A stretch of DNA of 34,693 nucleotides from Flavobacterium solisilvae. GTDB taxonomy: Bacteria; Bacteroidota; Bacteroidia; Flavobacteriales; Flavobacteriaceae. Below the pieces are notes generated by a model, which saw only the letters and a program-made list of their open reading frames with translations, ran no database searches and was not told the DNA's origin. Each line of letters starts with the position of its first letter. The first letter of the stretch is position 1. Shown here piece by piece: positions 16,098 to 25,001 of the stretch. Location: NCBI RefSeq assembly GCF_012911605.1, contig NZ_JAAMPT010000191.1:1-34693 (forward strand). The letters are read 5' to 3'. The position numbers were made by a program, and so were the translations under genes.

Positions 16098-17849
16098 TTA
16101 CTTCAAATCAACTTTTATATGTAATTCGTTTAATTGTACGTCATCAATTACAGATGGCGCATCGATCATTACGTCGCGACCTGAATTATTTTTTGGGAAA
16201 GCAATAAAATCTCGAATGGTTTCTTGTCCACCAAGAATTGCCACCAATCTATCCAATCCAAAAGCTAAACCTCCGTGTGGTGGCGCACCAAACTGGAATG
16301 CATCCATCAAGAAACCAAATTGATTTCGAGCTTCTTCTTCTGTAAATCCTAAATATTTGAACATTAATTGTTGTGTTGCTTTATCATGAATTCTGATAGA
16401 ACCACCGCCAATTTCATTTCCGTTCAAAACCATATCGTAAGCATTGGCACGAACTTTTCCTGGATTTGTTGCCAATAATTCCATGTCTTCAGGTTTTGGC
16501 GATGTAAATGGATGATGCATTGCGTGCCATCTTCCGCTTTCTTCATCTAATTCTAATAATGGGAAATCTACAACCCAAAGTGGAGCAAATTCTTCAGGCT
16601 TTCTTAAACCTAAACGAGTAGCTAATTCCATTCGTAAAGCTGAAAGTTGTGCACGAGTTTTATCGGCTGGACCAGAAAGTACAAAAATCATATCGCCAGC
16701 TTTTGCGCCCGTAATTTCAGCCCATTTTGCTAAATCTTCTTGGTCGTAGAATTTATCTACAGATGATTTATACGTTCCATCCGCTTCACATTTTACATAA
16801 ACCATTCCCGAAGCACCAACTTGTGGACGTTTTACCCAATCAATTAAAGCATCGATTTCTTTACGAGTGTAAGTTGCGCAATTTGGAGCAGCAATTCCAA
16901 CCACCAATTCAGCTGCGTTGAAAACTGGAAAATCTTTGTGTTGTGCTACTTCATTCAACTCACCAAATTTCATATCAAAACGAATGTCTGGCTTGTCATT
17001 ACCATAGGTTTTCATCGCATAATCGTAGGTAATTCTTGGAAACTTATCTACTTCTATACCTTTGATTTCTTTTAGTAAATGACGAGTTAATCCTTCAAAA
17101 ACATTTAAAATATCTTCTTGTTCAACGAAAGCCATTTCACAATCGATTTGTGTAAACTCAGGTTGCCTATCGGCACGCAAATCTTCATCGCGGAAACATT
17201 TTACAATTTGAAAATACTTATCCATTCCGCCAACCATCAAAAGTTGTTTGAACGTTTGTGGCGATTGTGGTAAGGCATAAAATTGTCCTTCGTTCATTCT
17301 ACTTGGAACAACGAAATCTCTTGCGCCTTCTGGAGTTGATTTGATTAAGTAAGGCGTTTCTACTTCACAAAAATCTAGGTTAGAAAGATAATTTCTAACG
17401 GCTTGCGCTACTTTATGACGAAACAATAAACTGTTTTTTACTGGATTTCTTCTGATGTCTAAGTAACGGTATTTCATTCGAATATCTTCGCCACCATCGG
17501 TTTCATCTTCTATAGTAAATGGAGGAGTTATCGCTGCATTTAAAATCGTCATTTCATTTACCAAAATTTCGATTTCTCCAGTTGGAATGTTTTTGTTTTT
17601 GGCTTCACGCTCGATTACGGTTCCTTTTACTTGAACTACAAATTCTCTTCCCAATGTTTTAGAAAGTTCAAAAACAGCTTTATCTGTACGACTTTCATCA
17701 AAAATTAACTGCGTAATTCCATATCGGTCGCGCAAATCAACCCAATTCATAAAACCTTTATCTCTTGATTTTTGAACCCAACCAGCAAGTGTAACTTCTT
17801 GATTAATATGTGTGGCGTTTAGTTCACCACAATTATGACTTCTATACAT
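16098..17849 (-). CDS. aspS: Aspartyl-tRNA synthetase
   Basis: 583 residues, the usual length for the bacterial-type enzyme, which charges tRNA-Asp. The N-terminal OB-fold anticodon-binding domain opens [19 protein letters not shown] with [19 protein letters not shown]. Class II motifs follow: motif 2 ([18 protein letters not shown]) and motif 3 ([15 protein letters not shown]). The middle insertion typical of bacterial AspRS (GAD domain) lies between them. It stands alone between its own promoter-like element and a terminator. Confidence 0.97.
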   Translation of the reverse strand: MYRSHNCGELNATHINQEVTLAGWVQKSRDKGFMNWVDLRDRYGITQLIFDESRTDKAVFELSKTLGREFVVQVKGTVIEREAKNKNIPTGEIEILVNEMTILNAAITPPFTIEDETDGGEDIRMKYRYLDIRRNPVKNSLLFRHKVAQAVRNYLSNLDFCEVETPYLIKSTPEGARDFVVPSRMNEGQFYALPQSPQTFKQLLMVGGMDKYFQIVKCFRDEDLRADRQPEFTQIDCEMAFVEQEDILNVFEGLTRHLLKEIKGIEVDKFPRITYDYAMKTYGNDKPDIRFDMKFGELNEVAQHKDFPVFNAAELVVGIAAPNCATYTRKEIDALIDWVKRPQVGASGMVYVKCEADGTYKSSVDKFYDQEDLAKWAEITGAKAGDMIFVLSGPADKTRAQLSALRMELATRLGLRKPEEFAPLWVVDFPLLELDEESGRWHAMHHPFTSPKPEDMELLATNPGKVRANAYDMVLNGNEIGGGSIRIHDKATQQLMFKYLGFTEEEARNQFGFLMDAFQFGAPPHGGLAFGLDRLVAILGGQETIRDFIAFPKNNSGRDVMIDAPSVIDDVQLNELHIKVDLK

Positions 17850-17899
17850 TTTGGAATAAATTTTGTTTTAAATAATTATCCGACAAGTCGAATTGAGTG

Positions 17900-17922
17900 C
17901 AAAAGTAAAAAACTAAAACCAA
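17900..17922 (-). promoter_or_regulatory. Possible promoter of aspS
   Basis: TACTTTTG (17907-17900 on the minus strand) fits the TAnnTTTG element. The nearest upstream TTG (17922-17920) leaves only a 12-base spacer, shorter than usual, so the upstream element is doubtful. Confidence 0.45.
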
Positions 17923-17962
17923 TTTAGACAGATAAACAGTACTTGAAATTTTTTGTTAATCT

Positions 17963-17994
17963 TTGTTTTTGTGATTTATAAAAAACTATATTTG
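17963..17994 (+). promoter_or_regulatory. Predicted promoter of the TlpA-like gene
   Basis: TTG (17963-17965), a 21-base spacer and TATATTTG (17987-17994), followed by a short leader to the ATG at 18024. This is a good match to the Bacteroidota consensus. Confidence 0.7.
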
Positions 17995-18023
17995 ATTTCG
18001 AAAAAATAAATTCAACATCAATC

Positions 18024-19019
18024 ATGAAAAAATTGCTTACTTTAGTAACGACACTTCTTGTAACGGTTTCCCTTTTTGCACAAGAAGATATGACATTTCA
18101 AGCAAATGTTACCAATAAAAACGGTGATGTTTTGTTCATTAAAAATGGACGAACCATCGTTAAAGAAATAAAAGCGGATGAAAAAGGTGAATTCAAAGCT
18201 ACTTTTCCAATAAAAGAAGGTTTATACCAATTATTTGACGGAGCTGAATATGCTCAATTATTTTTAAAGCCAGGTTATGATTTAAAAATGACTTTGGATG
18301 GAGCAAAATTTGACGAAACCATCAAATTTACTGGCAAAGGTTCCAATGAAAATAATTTTATTGCTGCTCAAACTTTAGCAGAACAAAAATTTGATTATAA
18401 CGGTATGTTAGCGCTTGACGAAGCAGCATTCAACAAAGCATTTGACGAAAAATTAAATGGCGATATTGCTAGACTTGATAAACAAACTGGTTTGGATGCC
18501 AATTTTGTAACAACCTATAAAGCTGGAATTTCTCAAGGTTTACAAGGTTTAAAACAATATTATGCTCAAATTTCTGCCAATAAAAAACTAAACAACACTA
18601 AATCGCCAGGTTTTGATTTTGAAAATCATAAAGGTGGAAAAACTTCTTTGGAAAGTTTGAAAGGAAAATACGTTTACATAGATGTTTGGGCAACTTGGTG
18701 CGGACCATGTCGTGCTGAAATTCCGTTTTTAAAGGAAATTGAAGCAAAATATCATGGAAAAAACATTGAATTTGTTAGTATTTCTGCTGATGTACAAAAA
18801 GATTATGACAAATGGAAAAACTTTGTAACCGAAAAACAATTAGGTGGAATTCAATTATATGCTGATAAAAACTGGGAATCAGATTTTCTAAAAGCTTTTG
18901 GAATAACTTCTATCCCAAGATTTATTTTAATTGATCCAAACGGAATTGTTGTAGATGCTGATGCAGCAAGACCTTCAAGCCCAAAACTAAAAGAACAATT
19001 AGACAGTTTACTTAAGTAA
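18024..19019 (+). CDS. TlpA-family thioredoxin-like protein with N-terminal DUF4369-like domain
   Basis: 331 residues. A signal peptide (MKKLLTLVTTLLVTVSLFAQ) sends it to the periplasm. Residues about 22-120 resemble the DUF4369 beta-domain found before thioredoxin domains in Bacteroidota (FLKPGYDLKMTLDG). The C-terminal thioredoxin fold carries WATWCGPCRAEIPFL with the CxxC pair C226/C229 and a cis-proline loop (ITSIPRFILIDPNG). It probably reduces disulfides or works in cytochrome c maturation, but the partner is unknown. It is monocistronic, with its own promoter and a terminator at 19041. Confidence 0.88.
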   Translation: MKKLLTLVTTLLVTVSLFAQEDMTFQANVTNKNGDVLFIKNGRTIVKEIKADEKGEFKATFPIKEGLYQLFDGAEYAQLFLKPGYDLKMTLDGAKFDETIKFTGKGSNENNFIAAQTLAEQKFDYNGMLALDEAAFNKAFDEKLNGDIARLDKQTGLDANFVTTYKAGISQGLQGLKQYYAQISANKKLNNTKSPGFDFENHKGGKTSLESLKGKYVYIDVWATWCGPCRAEIPFLKEIEAKYHGKNIEFVSISADVQKDYDKWKNFVTEKQLGGIQLYADKNWESDFLKAFGITSIPRFILIDPNGIVVDADAARPSSPKLKEQLDSLLK

Positions 19020-19040
19020 TTCATTTCTAATCGATTTATA

Positions 19041-19068
19041 AAACCTTGTCATTTGGCAAGGTTTTTTT
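19041..19068 (+). terminator. Rho-independent terminator of the TlpA-like gene
   Basis: Stem AAACCTTG (19041-19048) with CAAGGTTT (19057-19064), an 8-base loop, and a run of T (19062-19068). It begins 22 bases after the stop codon. Confidence 0.88.
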
Positions 19069-19141
19069 ATTTCCAATGTTAAGTTTTTCTCAATGTTATG
19101 AAATTGTTAAGCAAAAGTTTTTTTATTGTAAACAAATTCAA

Positions 19142-19149
19142 TAAATTTG
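19142..19149 (+). promoter_or_regulatory. Possible promoter element of the YwqK-like gene
   Basis: TAAATTTG fits TAnnTTTG and lies 33 bases before the ATG. No TTG at the usual spacing was found upstream, so this call rests on one element. Confidence 0.4.
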
Positions 19150-19182
19150 TTCATACATTATTAATAACTAAAACCTACAATT

Positions 19183-19527
19183 ATGAAAAAGATGCTGATT
19201 TTAAGTGCAATCCTAGTTTCAGGATTGACAATTGCACAAGAAAAGAAACCTGTTTTAGAACAAGAAGGAAGTTTAGTAAAAGCTACATATTATCACGAAA
19301 ATGGTCAAATTCAACAACAAGGTTTTTTCAAAAATGGAAAACTTGAAGGACAATGGGTTTCTTATGACGAAAATGGCGTAAAAAAATCGATTGGAGAATT
19401 TGCTAACGGAGAGAAAACTGGTAAATGGGTTTTTTGGAATGATAAAACATTAAGCGAAGTAGATTATTCTAAAAGTAGAATTTCTTCTATCAAATCTTGG
19501 AAAGAAGAAGCTATCGTAAACAAATAA
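19183..19527 (+). CDS. YwqK-like MORN-repeat secreted protein
   Basis: 114 residues with a signal peptide (MKKMLILSAILVSGLTIAQ). The body has three MORN-like units: YYHENGQIQQQGFFKNGKLEG, SYDENGVKKSIGEFANGEKTG and FWNDKTLSEVDYSKS. Databases often label such proteins 'toxin-antitoxin system YwqK family antitoxin', but no toxin lies nearby, and in Bacteroidota these are mostly small envelope proteins of unknown role. It ends at a bidirectional terminator shared with the convergent gene at 19595. Confidence 0.82.
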   Translation: MKKMLILSAILVSGLTIAQEKKPVLEQEGSLVKATYYHENGQIQQQGFFKNGKLEGQWVSYDENGVKKSIGEFANGEKTGKWVFWNDKTLSEVDYSKSRISSIKSWKEEAIVNK

Positions 19528-19544
19528 CATTAACATAACAAAAT

Positions 19545-19577
19545 AAAAAAGGAACTCAAATTTGAGTTCCTTTTTTT
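19545..19577. terminator. Bidirectional terminator between convergent genes
   Basis: A perfect palindrome of 32 bases: A6-GGAACTCAAA followed by TTTGAGTTCC-T6 (19545-19576). It has an A run on one side and a T run on the other, so it can end transcripts from both the YwqK-like gene (plus) and the outer-membrane gene (minus). Confidence 0.92.
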
Positions 19578-19594
19578 GTTTAACCAATTAAAAT

Positions 19595-20590
19595 TTAAGG
19601 TTTAGCTCTTTTATCTAAATTTGGATTAAAAGAAAATCCGATACTAAAATAACCCGTTCCATCTTGTTTGTTAGAAAAAATATAATCGTTGGTGTTTTTC
19701 CCTCTTTCTGAAACTCTTGCATTGAAAACTGTTGCCAATCCGCTTTTAAATGTTGCAATTATTGATTTGCTAAAACAATGTTCATAGGTTAAACCCGTAT
19801 TTATTTCAATTGTTCTGTAATCATACACTTTTGCAAATCCGGGTTGGTTTATGTAAGTATAAAATCCGCTAGTATTTAGTTCGCTTCCTAAAGAAATTCT
19901 TCCGTTTTCGAACAAATCTCTTTTAAACAAAAAACGTTGTGGTAGAATAAAATCCAAACTCCATTTTGAATTTTTAAATCGATGATCTACTAAAAAAGTT
20001 GGAGAAGCTGGAACTGGAGAAGTTGGATCAACTAAAACAATAAGTCCGACACCAATTGTGGTTCGTTCTGTTTTTTTCAAGATTATCGTAGCACCAAAAA
20101 AACCTTTTATACGTTCAGCATCTTTTTCGGTACCGTCAACAATTATACTTGTATTGTAAACAATTGGTTTTTTTAATAGTTGTGAAAAATAGGTAAAACT
20201 TAATGCTCCAGAAAGATAATGATAATCTGTTTTGTAGTCATAAAAAGTTATAGAACTGTCAACTTTATTAACAACATCAATGAGCTCAAAAGATTCGTAT
20301 CGGTATCTAAAAGAAGAAGTAATATTCCATCGTTGTTTTTTAATTATTGGGATATTGGCACTTGCGCTAAAACGAGAATGATTTTTGATTTCGCCTTTTT
20401 CAAACGGATTGTCAAATAATTCTGAATCGAAGTCGGTTGGTAAATAGTTTTCAAATTTTAGATCAAACATTCGGGTTGTTGGGAACCTGTTGTTAATTGC
20501 TGATTGAACATTTTCTTTAAATTCTTTATTTTCTTGACCTTTTGCAAAAAGAAAAAGGAAACATACTAAAACAGAATATTTTAATTTCAT
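19595..20590 (-). CDS. Predicted outer-membrane beta-barrel protein (DUF6268-like)
   Basis: 331 residues with a signal peptide ending near FLFAKGQ. The body alternates short polar turns with amphipathic strands (RWNITSSFRYRYESFEL, YHYLSGALSFTYFS, YFSIGFSFNPNL), the pattern of a beta-barrel. I think it belongs to the DUF6268 group of Bacteroidota outer-membrane proteins, but that rests on general resemblance. It lies downstream of the RND operon on the same strand, beyond a strong hairpin, and is probably transcribed on its own; no clear promoter was seen. Confidence 0.75.
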   Translation of the reverse strand: MKLKYSVLVCFLFLFAKGQENKEFKENVQSAINNRFPTTRMFDLKFENYLPTDFDSELFDNPFEKGEIKNHSRFSASANIPIIKKQRWNITSSFRYRYESFELIDVVNKVDSSITFYDYKTDYHYLSGALSFTYFSQLLKKPIVYNTSIIVDGTEKDAERIKGFFGATIILKKTERTTIGVGLIVLVDPTSPVPASPTFLVDHRFKNSKWSLDFILPQRFLFKRDLFENGRISLGSELNTSGFYTYINQPGFAKVYDYRTIEINTGLTYEHCFSKSIIATFKSGLATVFNARVSERGKNTNDYIFSNKQDGTGYFSIGFSFNPNLDKRAKP

Positions 20591-20631
20591 TGATTGATTT
20601 GTAGGCTTTATATTTACGTTTTTTATGATAT

Positions 20632-20673
20632 TAAATATACCCCAAATAGTGTATTACTTTTGGGGTATATTTA
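20632..20673 (-). terminator. Strong hairpin after the RND efflux operon
   Basis: A perfect 15-bp stem: TAAATATACCCCAAA (20632-20646) with TTTGGGGTATATTTA (20659-20673) and a 12-base loop. It starts 25 bases after the pump gene's stop. The T tract on the minus strand is weak, so it may also act as an mRNA 3' end stabiliser. Confidence 0.75.
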
Positions 20674-20697
20674 TTCAATACTATTTAATAATAAGAT

Positions 20698-23600
20698 TTA
20701 ATGTTTCGGTGTAAATCCGTCTTCGCTTAATTCCCTGTGTTCGTAATCGGCAATCATTTCAGCTTCATAGTCTACTTTTTCGCCTTTAGAAACTCTGTTG
20801 ATGATTTTCTCCATAATTTGGTAAATTACAGGAACCACAACAAGAGTAAGGAATAAAGAGGAAATCAATCCACCTATAATTACCCAAGCTAGACCGTTTT
20901 TCCATTCGGCTCCAGCTCCCGACGCTAATGCAATTGGGAACATACCAAAAACCATCGCAATTGTTGTCATTAAAATTGGACGTAATCGTGCATGATTTGC
21001 CTGAATTAAGGCTGTTCTAACTGTTTCACCTGCTTTACGACGTTGATTGGTATAATCCACCAACATAATTGCGTTTTTACAAACCAATCCAATCAACATA
21101 ATGATACCTAAAATAGTAAAGATGTTAAGCGAATTATTAGTTAATGCTAATGCTAGCATCGCACCAATAAACGAAAGTGGAATAGCAAATAATACTACGA
21201 ATGGATGTACGAAACTATCGTATAACGAAACCATTACCAAGTAAACTAAGATAATTGCTGCTAATAAAGCAACTCCAAGTGTCCCAAAACCTTCGCTTTG
21301 GTTCTCCATGTCGCCACCCCAAATATAACTTACACCTGTCGGTTTTTCTAATTTATCAATTTTTTCTTGCCATTGAGCAACAATTGTTCCAGAGGGAACA
21401 CCTACGTTTTGTCCTTTCACAGTAACCGAAGCAGATTTGTCTCTTCTTTCCAACTCACTTGGTCCTGAACCTTCGGTTATGGTTGCAAATTGATTTAGCT
21501 TTATCTGTTGACCTAAATCATTAACAAAAATCAAATTACTTACATCATTTATACTTTTTCTATCAAAAGCGTTGTATTTAATATTGATATCATACTCATA
21601 TTCTCCTGCTCTAAATCTTCCATCTGTATTACCACTGAAAGCTGTTTGCATTGTCATACCTACCGTTTGTAGGTTTAAGCCAAGTGCCGCCATTTTATCG
21701 CGATCAACCTGAACATTCACTTCAGGATTTCCATCTTCTACAGATAATTTAATTTCTGTTGCTCCAGGAATAGTTCGAAGTTCTTTTTCTGCTGCTTTTG
21801 CAAATTTCATAGCACTTTCTACGTTTGGTCCTGTTACGATTAAACCTAAAGTTGCTTCTTCGGCTGTTCCTAAAATACCTACTGGTACTGTTTTTACTTT
21901 TGCACCAACTAGTATCTTCTCTAACTTACGTTTTGTTTTGGCGGCATACACATTTGCTGGTTCATCACGTTTGTCTAAACCTACCATTTTCACATTAATT
22001 TCAGATTTATAAGCTGTTGCTTGTGAAGCACCCAAACCTTCACTAGTTTGACCAATAGTTGTGATTTGGCTATACACATAAGGTTCACTTTTTAAGAAAG
22101 CTTCAGCCTTTTGTGTCATAAAATTGGTTTGCTCAAGCGATGCGTCTTTTGGCATTTCAATTTGAACTAAAAACTCACCACTATCAGATGCAGCAAAAAA
22201 TTCACCTCCAATAAATCCTCCACCTAATAATCCAATGGTTGATGCAAAGAACAATACTAAAACAACAATAAAAGTTTTTATATAGTGATCTAAACACCAA
22301 GTTAAAAGTTTTGAAATCCAATCGGTAAAACGACTTAAATAGCTTTCAAATCCAAGAATTATTCTTCCAAAAAGATTTTTACCAGTAATGTGTTCTAATT
22401 TCCCGTATCTTGATGACAACCAAGGAATAATGGTAAACGAAGCTACTAGTGATAATAATGTTGAGATAATAACTGTTACACAGAATTGTGTAATAATGTT
22501 TGAAACTAAACCTGTACTCATTGCAATTGGCAAAAATACTACCACAATTACCAAGGTAATGGACACAACGGTTCCGCCAATTTCTGCCGTTCCGTCATAG
22601 GCAGCACGAACTTTGTTTTTACCCATTTCCATGTGGCGATAAATATTTTCCAAAACCACAATGGCGTCGTCTACCAGAATACCAACAACAAGTGAAAGTC
22701 CTAATAAACTCATTAAGTTTAAGGTATAACCCATTAAATAAATACCGATAAAAGTGGCAATTAACGAAGCAGGAATGGAAACCATTACAATTAAGGAGTT
22801 TCTTATACTATGCAAGAAGAACAACATTACAAAAGCCACAAGTAGTACTGCAATAAGTAAATCGTGTACAACTGCATCTGCTGCTTCAAGGGTAAAAATT
22901 GTACTGTCTTTTGCAATTTCAAGCTCTAATCCATTGGTTTTATAATCTGTTTCAAGTTTGGCTATTGTTTTTACTAATTCTTCACTAACCGCAACAGCAT
23001 TTGCATCAGATTGTTTAACGATTTGAAGAATAATGGCACTTTTTTGATTTACACGCGCTACTTTTTCAGCTATTTTTTGAGTGTCTTGTACATCTGCAAT
23101 GTCACCTAAACGAACCTGAACTCCGTTTTGAGAAGAAACAATTAGGTTTCTTAATTCATCAACATTTTTATATTTTCCAGCTAAACGAATTAATATTTTT
23201 TGTTCACGAGTTTGAATATTTCCTGTTGGGAAATCTAAATTTGACGATAAAATAGTTTGTTGTACTTGAGGAATTGAGAGTCCATAACCTTGCATTTTTA
23301 CTGCATCAAGATTTACTTGAATTTCTCGTTCTTGTCCTCCAATAATATTTACTTGAGCAACACCTTGAACTCTGGAAAGCACAGGAGCTAACTTTTTATC
23401 AACTAAATCATAAAAAGCAACTTCATCCATTTTTCCGTTAGCACCAATAGTCATAATTGGTAAATCACTCAAGGAGAATTTAGTTAACGAAGGTGTTTCG
23501 GCATCATCTGGCAAATCGCTGACAATAGCATTTATTTTACGTTGTGCATCGTTCATCGAAACATTAACATCTGCATTTGAAGTCAATGTAATGGAAACCG

Positions 23601-23868
23601 TTGATAAACTTTCATAGGATTTGGCATCAATTTTCTTGATGTTTTCTAAGGAAGCTACTGCATCCTCAATTTTCTTAGTTACTGTATTTTCTACTTCACT
23701 TGGTGATGCACCAGGATAAATTGTGGCAATTGTAATTACATTAGTTTCGAATTTTGGGATTAATTCGTATCCCAAATTACTGTAACTAAAAAGCCCACCA
23801 AGAGTAAGAATTGTAAACAATACAATTACTAACGACGGACGTTTTATCGATATTTCTGCTAATTTCAT
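20698..23868 (-). CDS. RND-family (HAE1) multidrug efflux pump, inner-membrane permease
   Basis: 1056 residues, typical for AcrB/MexB-type proton-driven exporters. It begins MKLAEISIKRPSLVIVLFTIL with the first transmembrane helix and has two large periplasmic loops. The proton-relay region appears as VGILVDDAIVVLENIYRHME. A conserved second-half segment reads LVMVSLYDSFVHPFVVLFAIPLSFIG, with GLVCKNAIMLVDYTNQRRK after it. The charged C-terminal tail is cytoplasmic. It is last in the tetR-tolC-adaptor-pump operon. Which compounds it exports cannot be read from the sequence. Confidence 0.93.
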   Translation of the reverse strand: MKLAEISIKRPSLVIVLFTILTLGGLFSYSNLGYELIPKFETNVITIATIYPGASPSEVENTVTKKIEDAVASLENIKKIDAKSYESLSTVSITLTSNADVNVSMNDAQRKINAIVSDLPDDAETPSLTKFSLSDLPIMTIGANGKMDEVAFYDLVDKKLAPVLSRVQGVAQVNIIGGQEREIQVNLDAVKMQGYGLSIPQVQQTILSSNLDFPTGNIQTREQKILIRLAGKYKNVDELRNLIVSSQNGVQVRLGDIADVQDTQKIAEKVARVNQKSAIILQIVKQSDANAVAVSEELVKTIAKLETDYKTNGLELEIAKDSTIFTLEAADAVVHDLLIAVLLVAFVMLFFLHSIRNSLIVMVSIPASLIATFIGIYLMGYTLNLMSLLGLSLVVGILVDDAIVVLENIYRHMEMGKNKVRAAYDGTAEIGGTVVSITLVIVVVFLPIAMSTGLVSNIITQFCVTVIISTLLSLVASFTIIPWLSSRYGKLEHITGKNLFGRIILGFESYLSRFTDWISKLLTWCLDHYIKTFIVVLVLFFASTIGLLGGGFIGGEFFAASDSGEFLVQIEMPKDASLEQTNFMTQKAEAFLKSEPYVYSQITTIGQTSEGLGASQATAYKSEINVKMVGLDKRDEPANVYAAKTKRKLEKILVGAKVKTVPVGILGTAEEATLGLIVTGPNVESAMKFAKAAEKELRTIPGATEIKLSVEDGNPEVNVQVDRDKMAALGLNLQTVGMTMQTAFSGNTDGRFRAGEYEYDINIKYNAFDRKSINDVSNLIFVNDLGQQIKLNQFATITEGSGPSELERRDKSASVTVKGQNVGVPSGTIVAQWQEKIDKLEKPTGVSYIWGGDMENQSEGFGTLGVALLAAIILVYLVMVSLYDSFVHPFVVLFAIPLSFIGAMLALALTNNSLNIFTILGIIMLIGLVCKNAIMLVDYTNQRRKAGETVRTALIQANHARLRPILMTTIAMVFGMFPIALASGAGAEWKNGLAWVIIGGLISSLFLTLVVVPVIYQIMEKIINRVSKGEKVDYEAEMIADYEHRELSEDGFTPKH

Positions 23869-23900
23869 TTTTTTCTATTAAAAGAGTGAATAGGGATAAT

Positions 23901-23921
23901 TAGAAAGTTTATCACTTTCTA
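23901..23921 (-). other. Hairpin between the adaptor and pump genes
   Basis: TAGAAAGT (23901-23908) pairs with ACTTTCTA (23914-23921) around a 5-base loop. It lies in the 60-base gap between the adaptor stop and the pump start and has no T run, so it is probably not a terminator. It could tune the ratio of adaptor to pump by mRNA processing or stability; this is inference. Confidence 0.5.
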
Positions 23922-23928
23922 GAAATCT

Positions 23929-24996
23929 TTATTTGATAATTTCTACTTTGCTACCGTCTTGAAGATTGATTTGTCCGGTAATCACTATTTGTTCTCCATT
24001 TGATAATCCGTCTAAGATTTCAACTTTATCTCCAAGGATTCTTCCTGCAGTTACTTTTTTAAGTTTAGCCATTCCGTTTTCAACTACAAATATTTGATTA
24101 CTGCTAACACTACCCACGAATGCATTTCTAGGTACAATTTTTAAGGTTTGCTTTTGTTGATTTGAAGCAAATTTTGCTGTTCCATACATTCCTGCTTTTA
24201 AATCGTTTGAACTGTTGTTTGAAATTTCAATTTCAACAGGGAAATTTAAACTTGTGTCTGCTTTTGCAGCAATAAAAGTTATTTTTCCTGAAAATTCTTT
24301 ATCTGGATATACATTTGTAACTACTTTAATTGGTGTTCCAACTTTCAGACTTGCTACTTGACTTTCATTAACGGTAACATTCAATTTTAATTTGGAAACA
24401 TTTACAATTTCAAATAATTCTGTTGGAGGCATTCCAGATAGAATAGTTCCAACTTCTATAAGTTTTTTATTGATAAAACCGCTAATTGGTGCCTTTATTC
24501 TGGTATCACTAACATTAATATTTGCTTGTGTTAAGTTTGCTTTAGCATTTACCATGGCTAGTTTTGCTTGATCTAGTTGCTGTTTTGTTACACCGCCTGT
24601 TTTGAATGCATTTTCAAATCGGTTATAATCCGCAACTGCGTTTTGATATACTGCATCAGCATTTTGAGCATTTACATTTATAACATCGCTTCTAACAATA
24701 GCAAGTGTTTGTCCAGCTTTTACATAATCACCTTCTTTGACTAAAACTTGAGTTACTTTTCCAGATTTTTCAGCAGAAAATTTTAGTTCTTGTATTGGTT
24801 CAAAATTTCCGTTTGACACGAAGTCTAACGAAACTTCTTCTGTTTTTACAGTATCAATTTTTACTGAAACTGAAGCATTTTTTTCAGCAACAATAGCTGT
24901 TTTAGCTTCATTTTCAGCTTTGTTTTTTGTTAGGATGAAAGCAATCAGACCTAATGATGCTGCAATTACTACTATGGTTATAATAATTTTTTTCAT
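23929..24996 (-). CDS. RND efflux periplasmic adaptor (membrane fusion protein)
   Basis: 355 residues. An N-terminal membrane anchor (MKKIIITIVVIAASLGLIAFIL) precedes the biotinyl-lipoyl-like half (FSAEKSGKVTQVLVKEGDYVKAGQTLAIV), a helical hairpin (NAVADYNRFENAFKTGG... ANLTQANINVSDT) and the second lipoyl half (RIKAPISGFINKKLIEVG). Beta-barrel and membrane-proximal domains follow. It links the pump to the TolC-type channel. No lipobox cysteine is seen, so it is held by the helix. Five bases separate it from the tolC-like gene. Confidence 0.93.
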   Translation of the reverse strand: MKKIIITIVVIAASLGLIAFILTKNKAENEAKTAIVAEKNASVSVKIDTVKTEEVSLDFVSNGNFEPIQELKFSAEKSGKVTQVLVKEGDYVKAGQTLAIVRSDVINVNAQNADAVYQNAVADYNRFENAFKTGGVTKQQLDQAKLAMVNAKANLTQANINVSDTRIKAPISGFINKKLIEVGTILSGMPPTELFEIVNVSKLKLNVTVNESQVASLKVGTPIKVVTNVYPDKEFSGKITFIAAKADTSLNFPVEIEISNNSSNDLKAGMYGTAKFASNQQKQTLKIVPRNAFVGSVSSNQIFVVENGMAKLKKVTAGRILGDKVEILDGLSNGEQIVITGQINLQDGSKVEIIK

Positions 24997-25001
24997 TTTA
25001 A

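Noticed and set aside
19183..19527. YwqK-like gene as half of a toxin-antitoxin system
   Set aside because: It has a signal peptide and MORN-like repeats, and no toxin gene is adjacent. The antitoxin label is a database habit.
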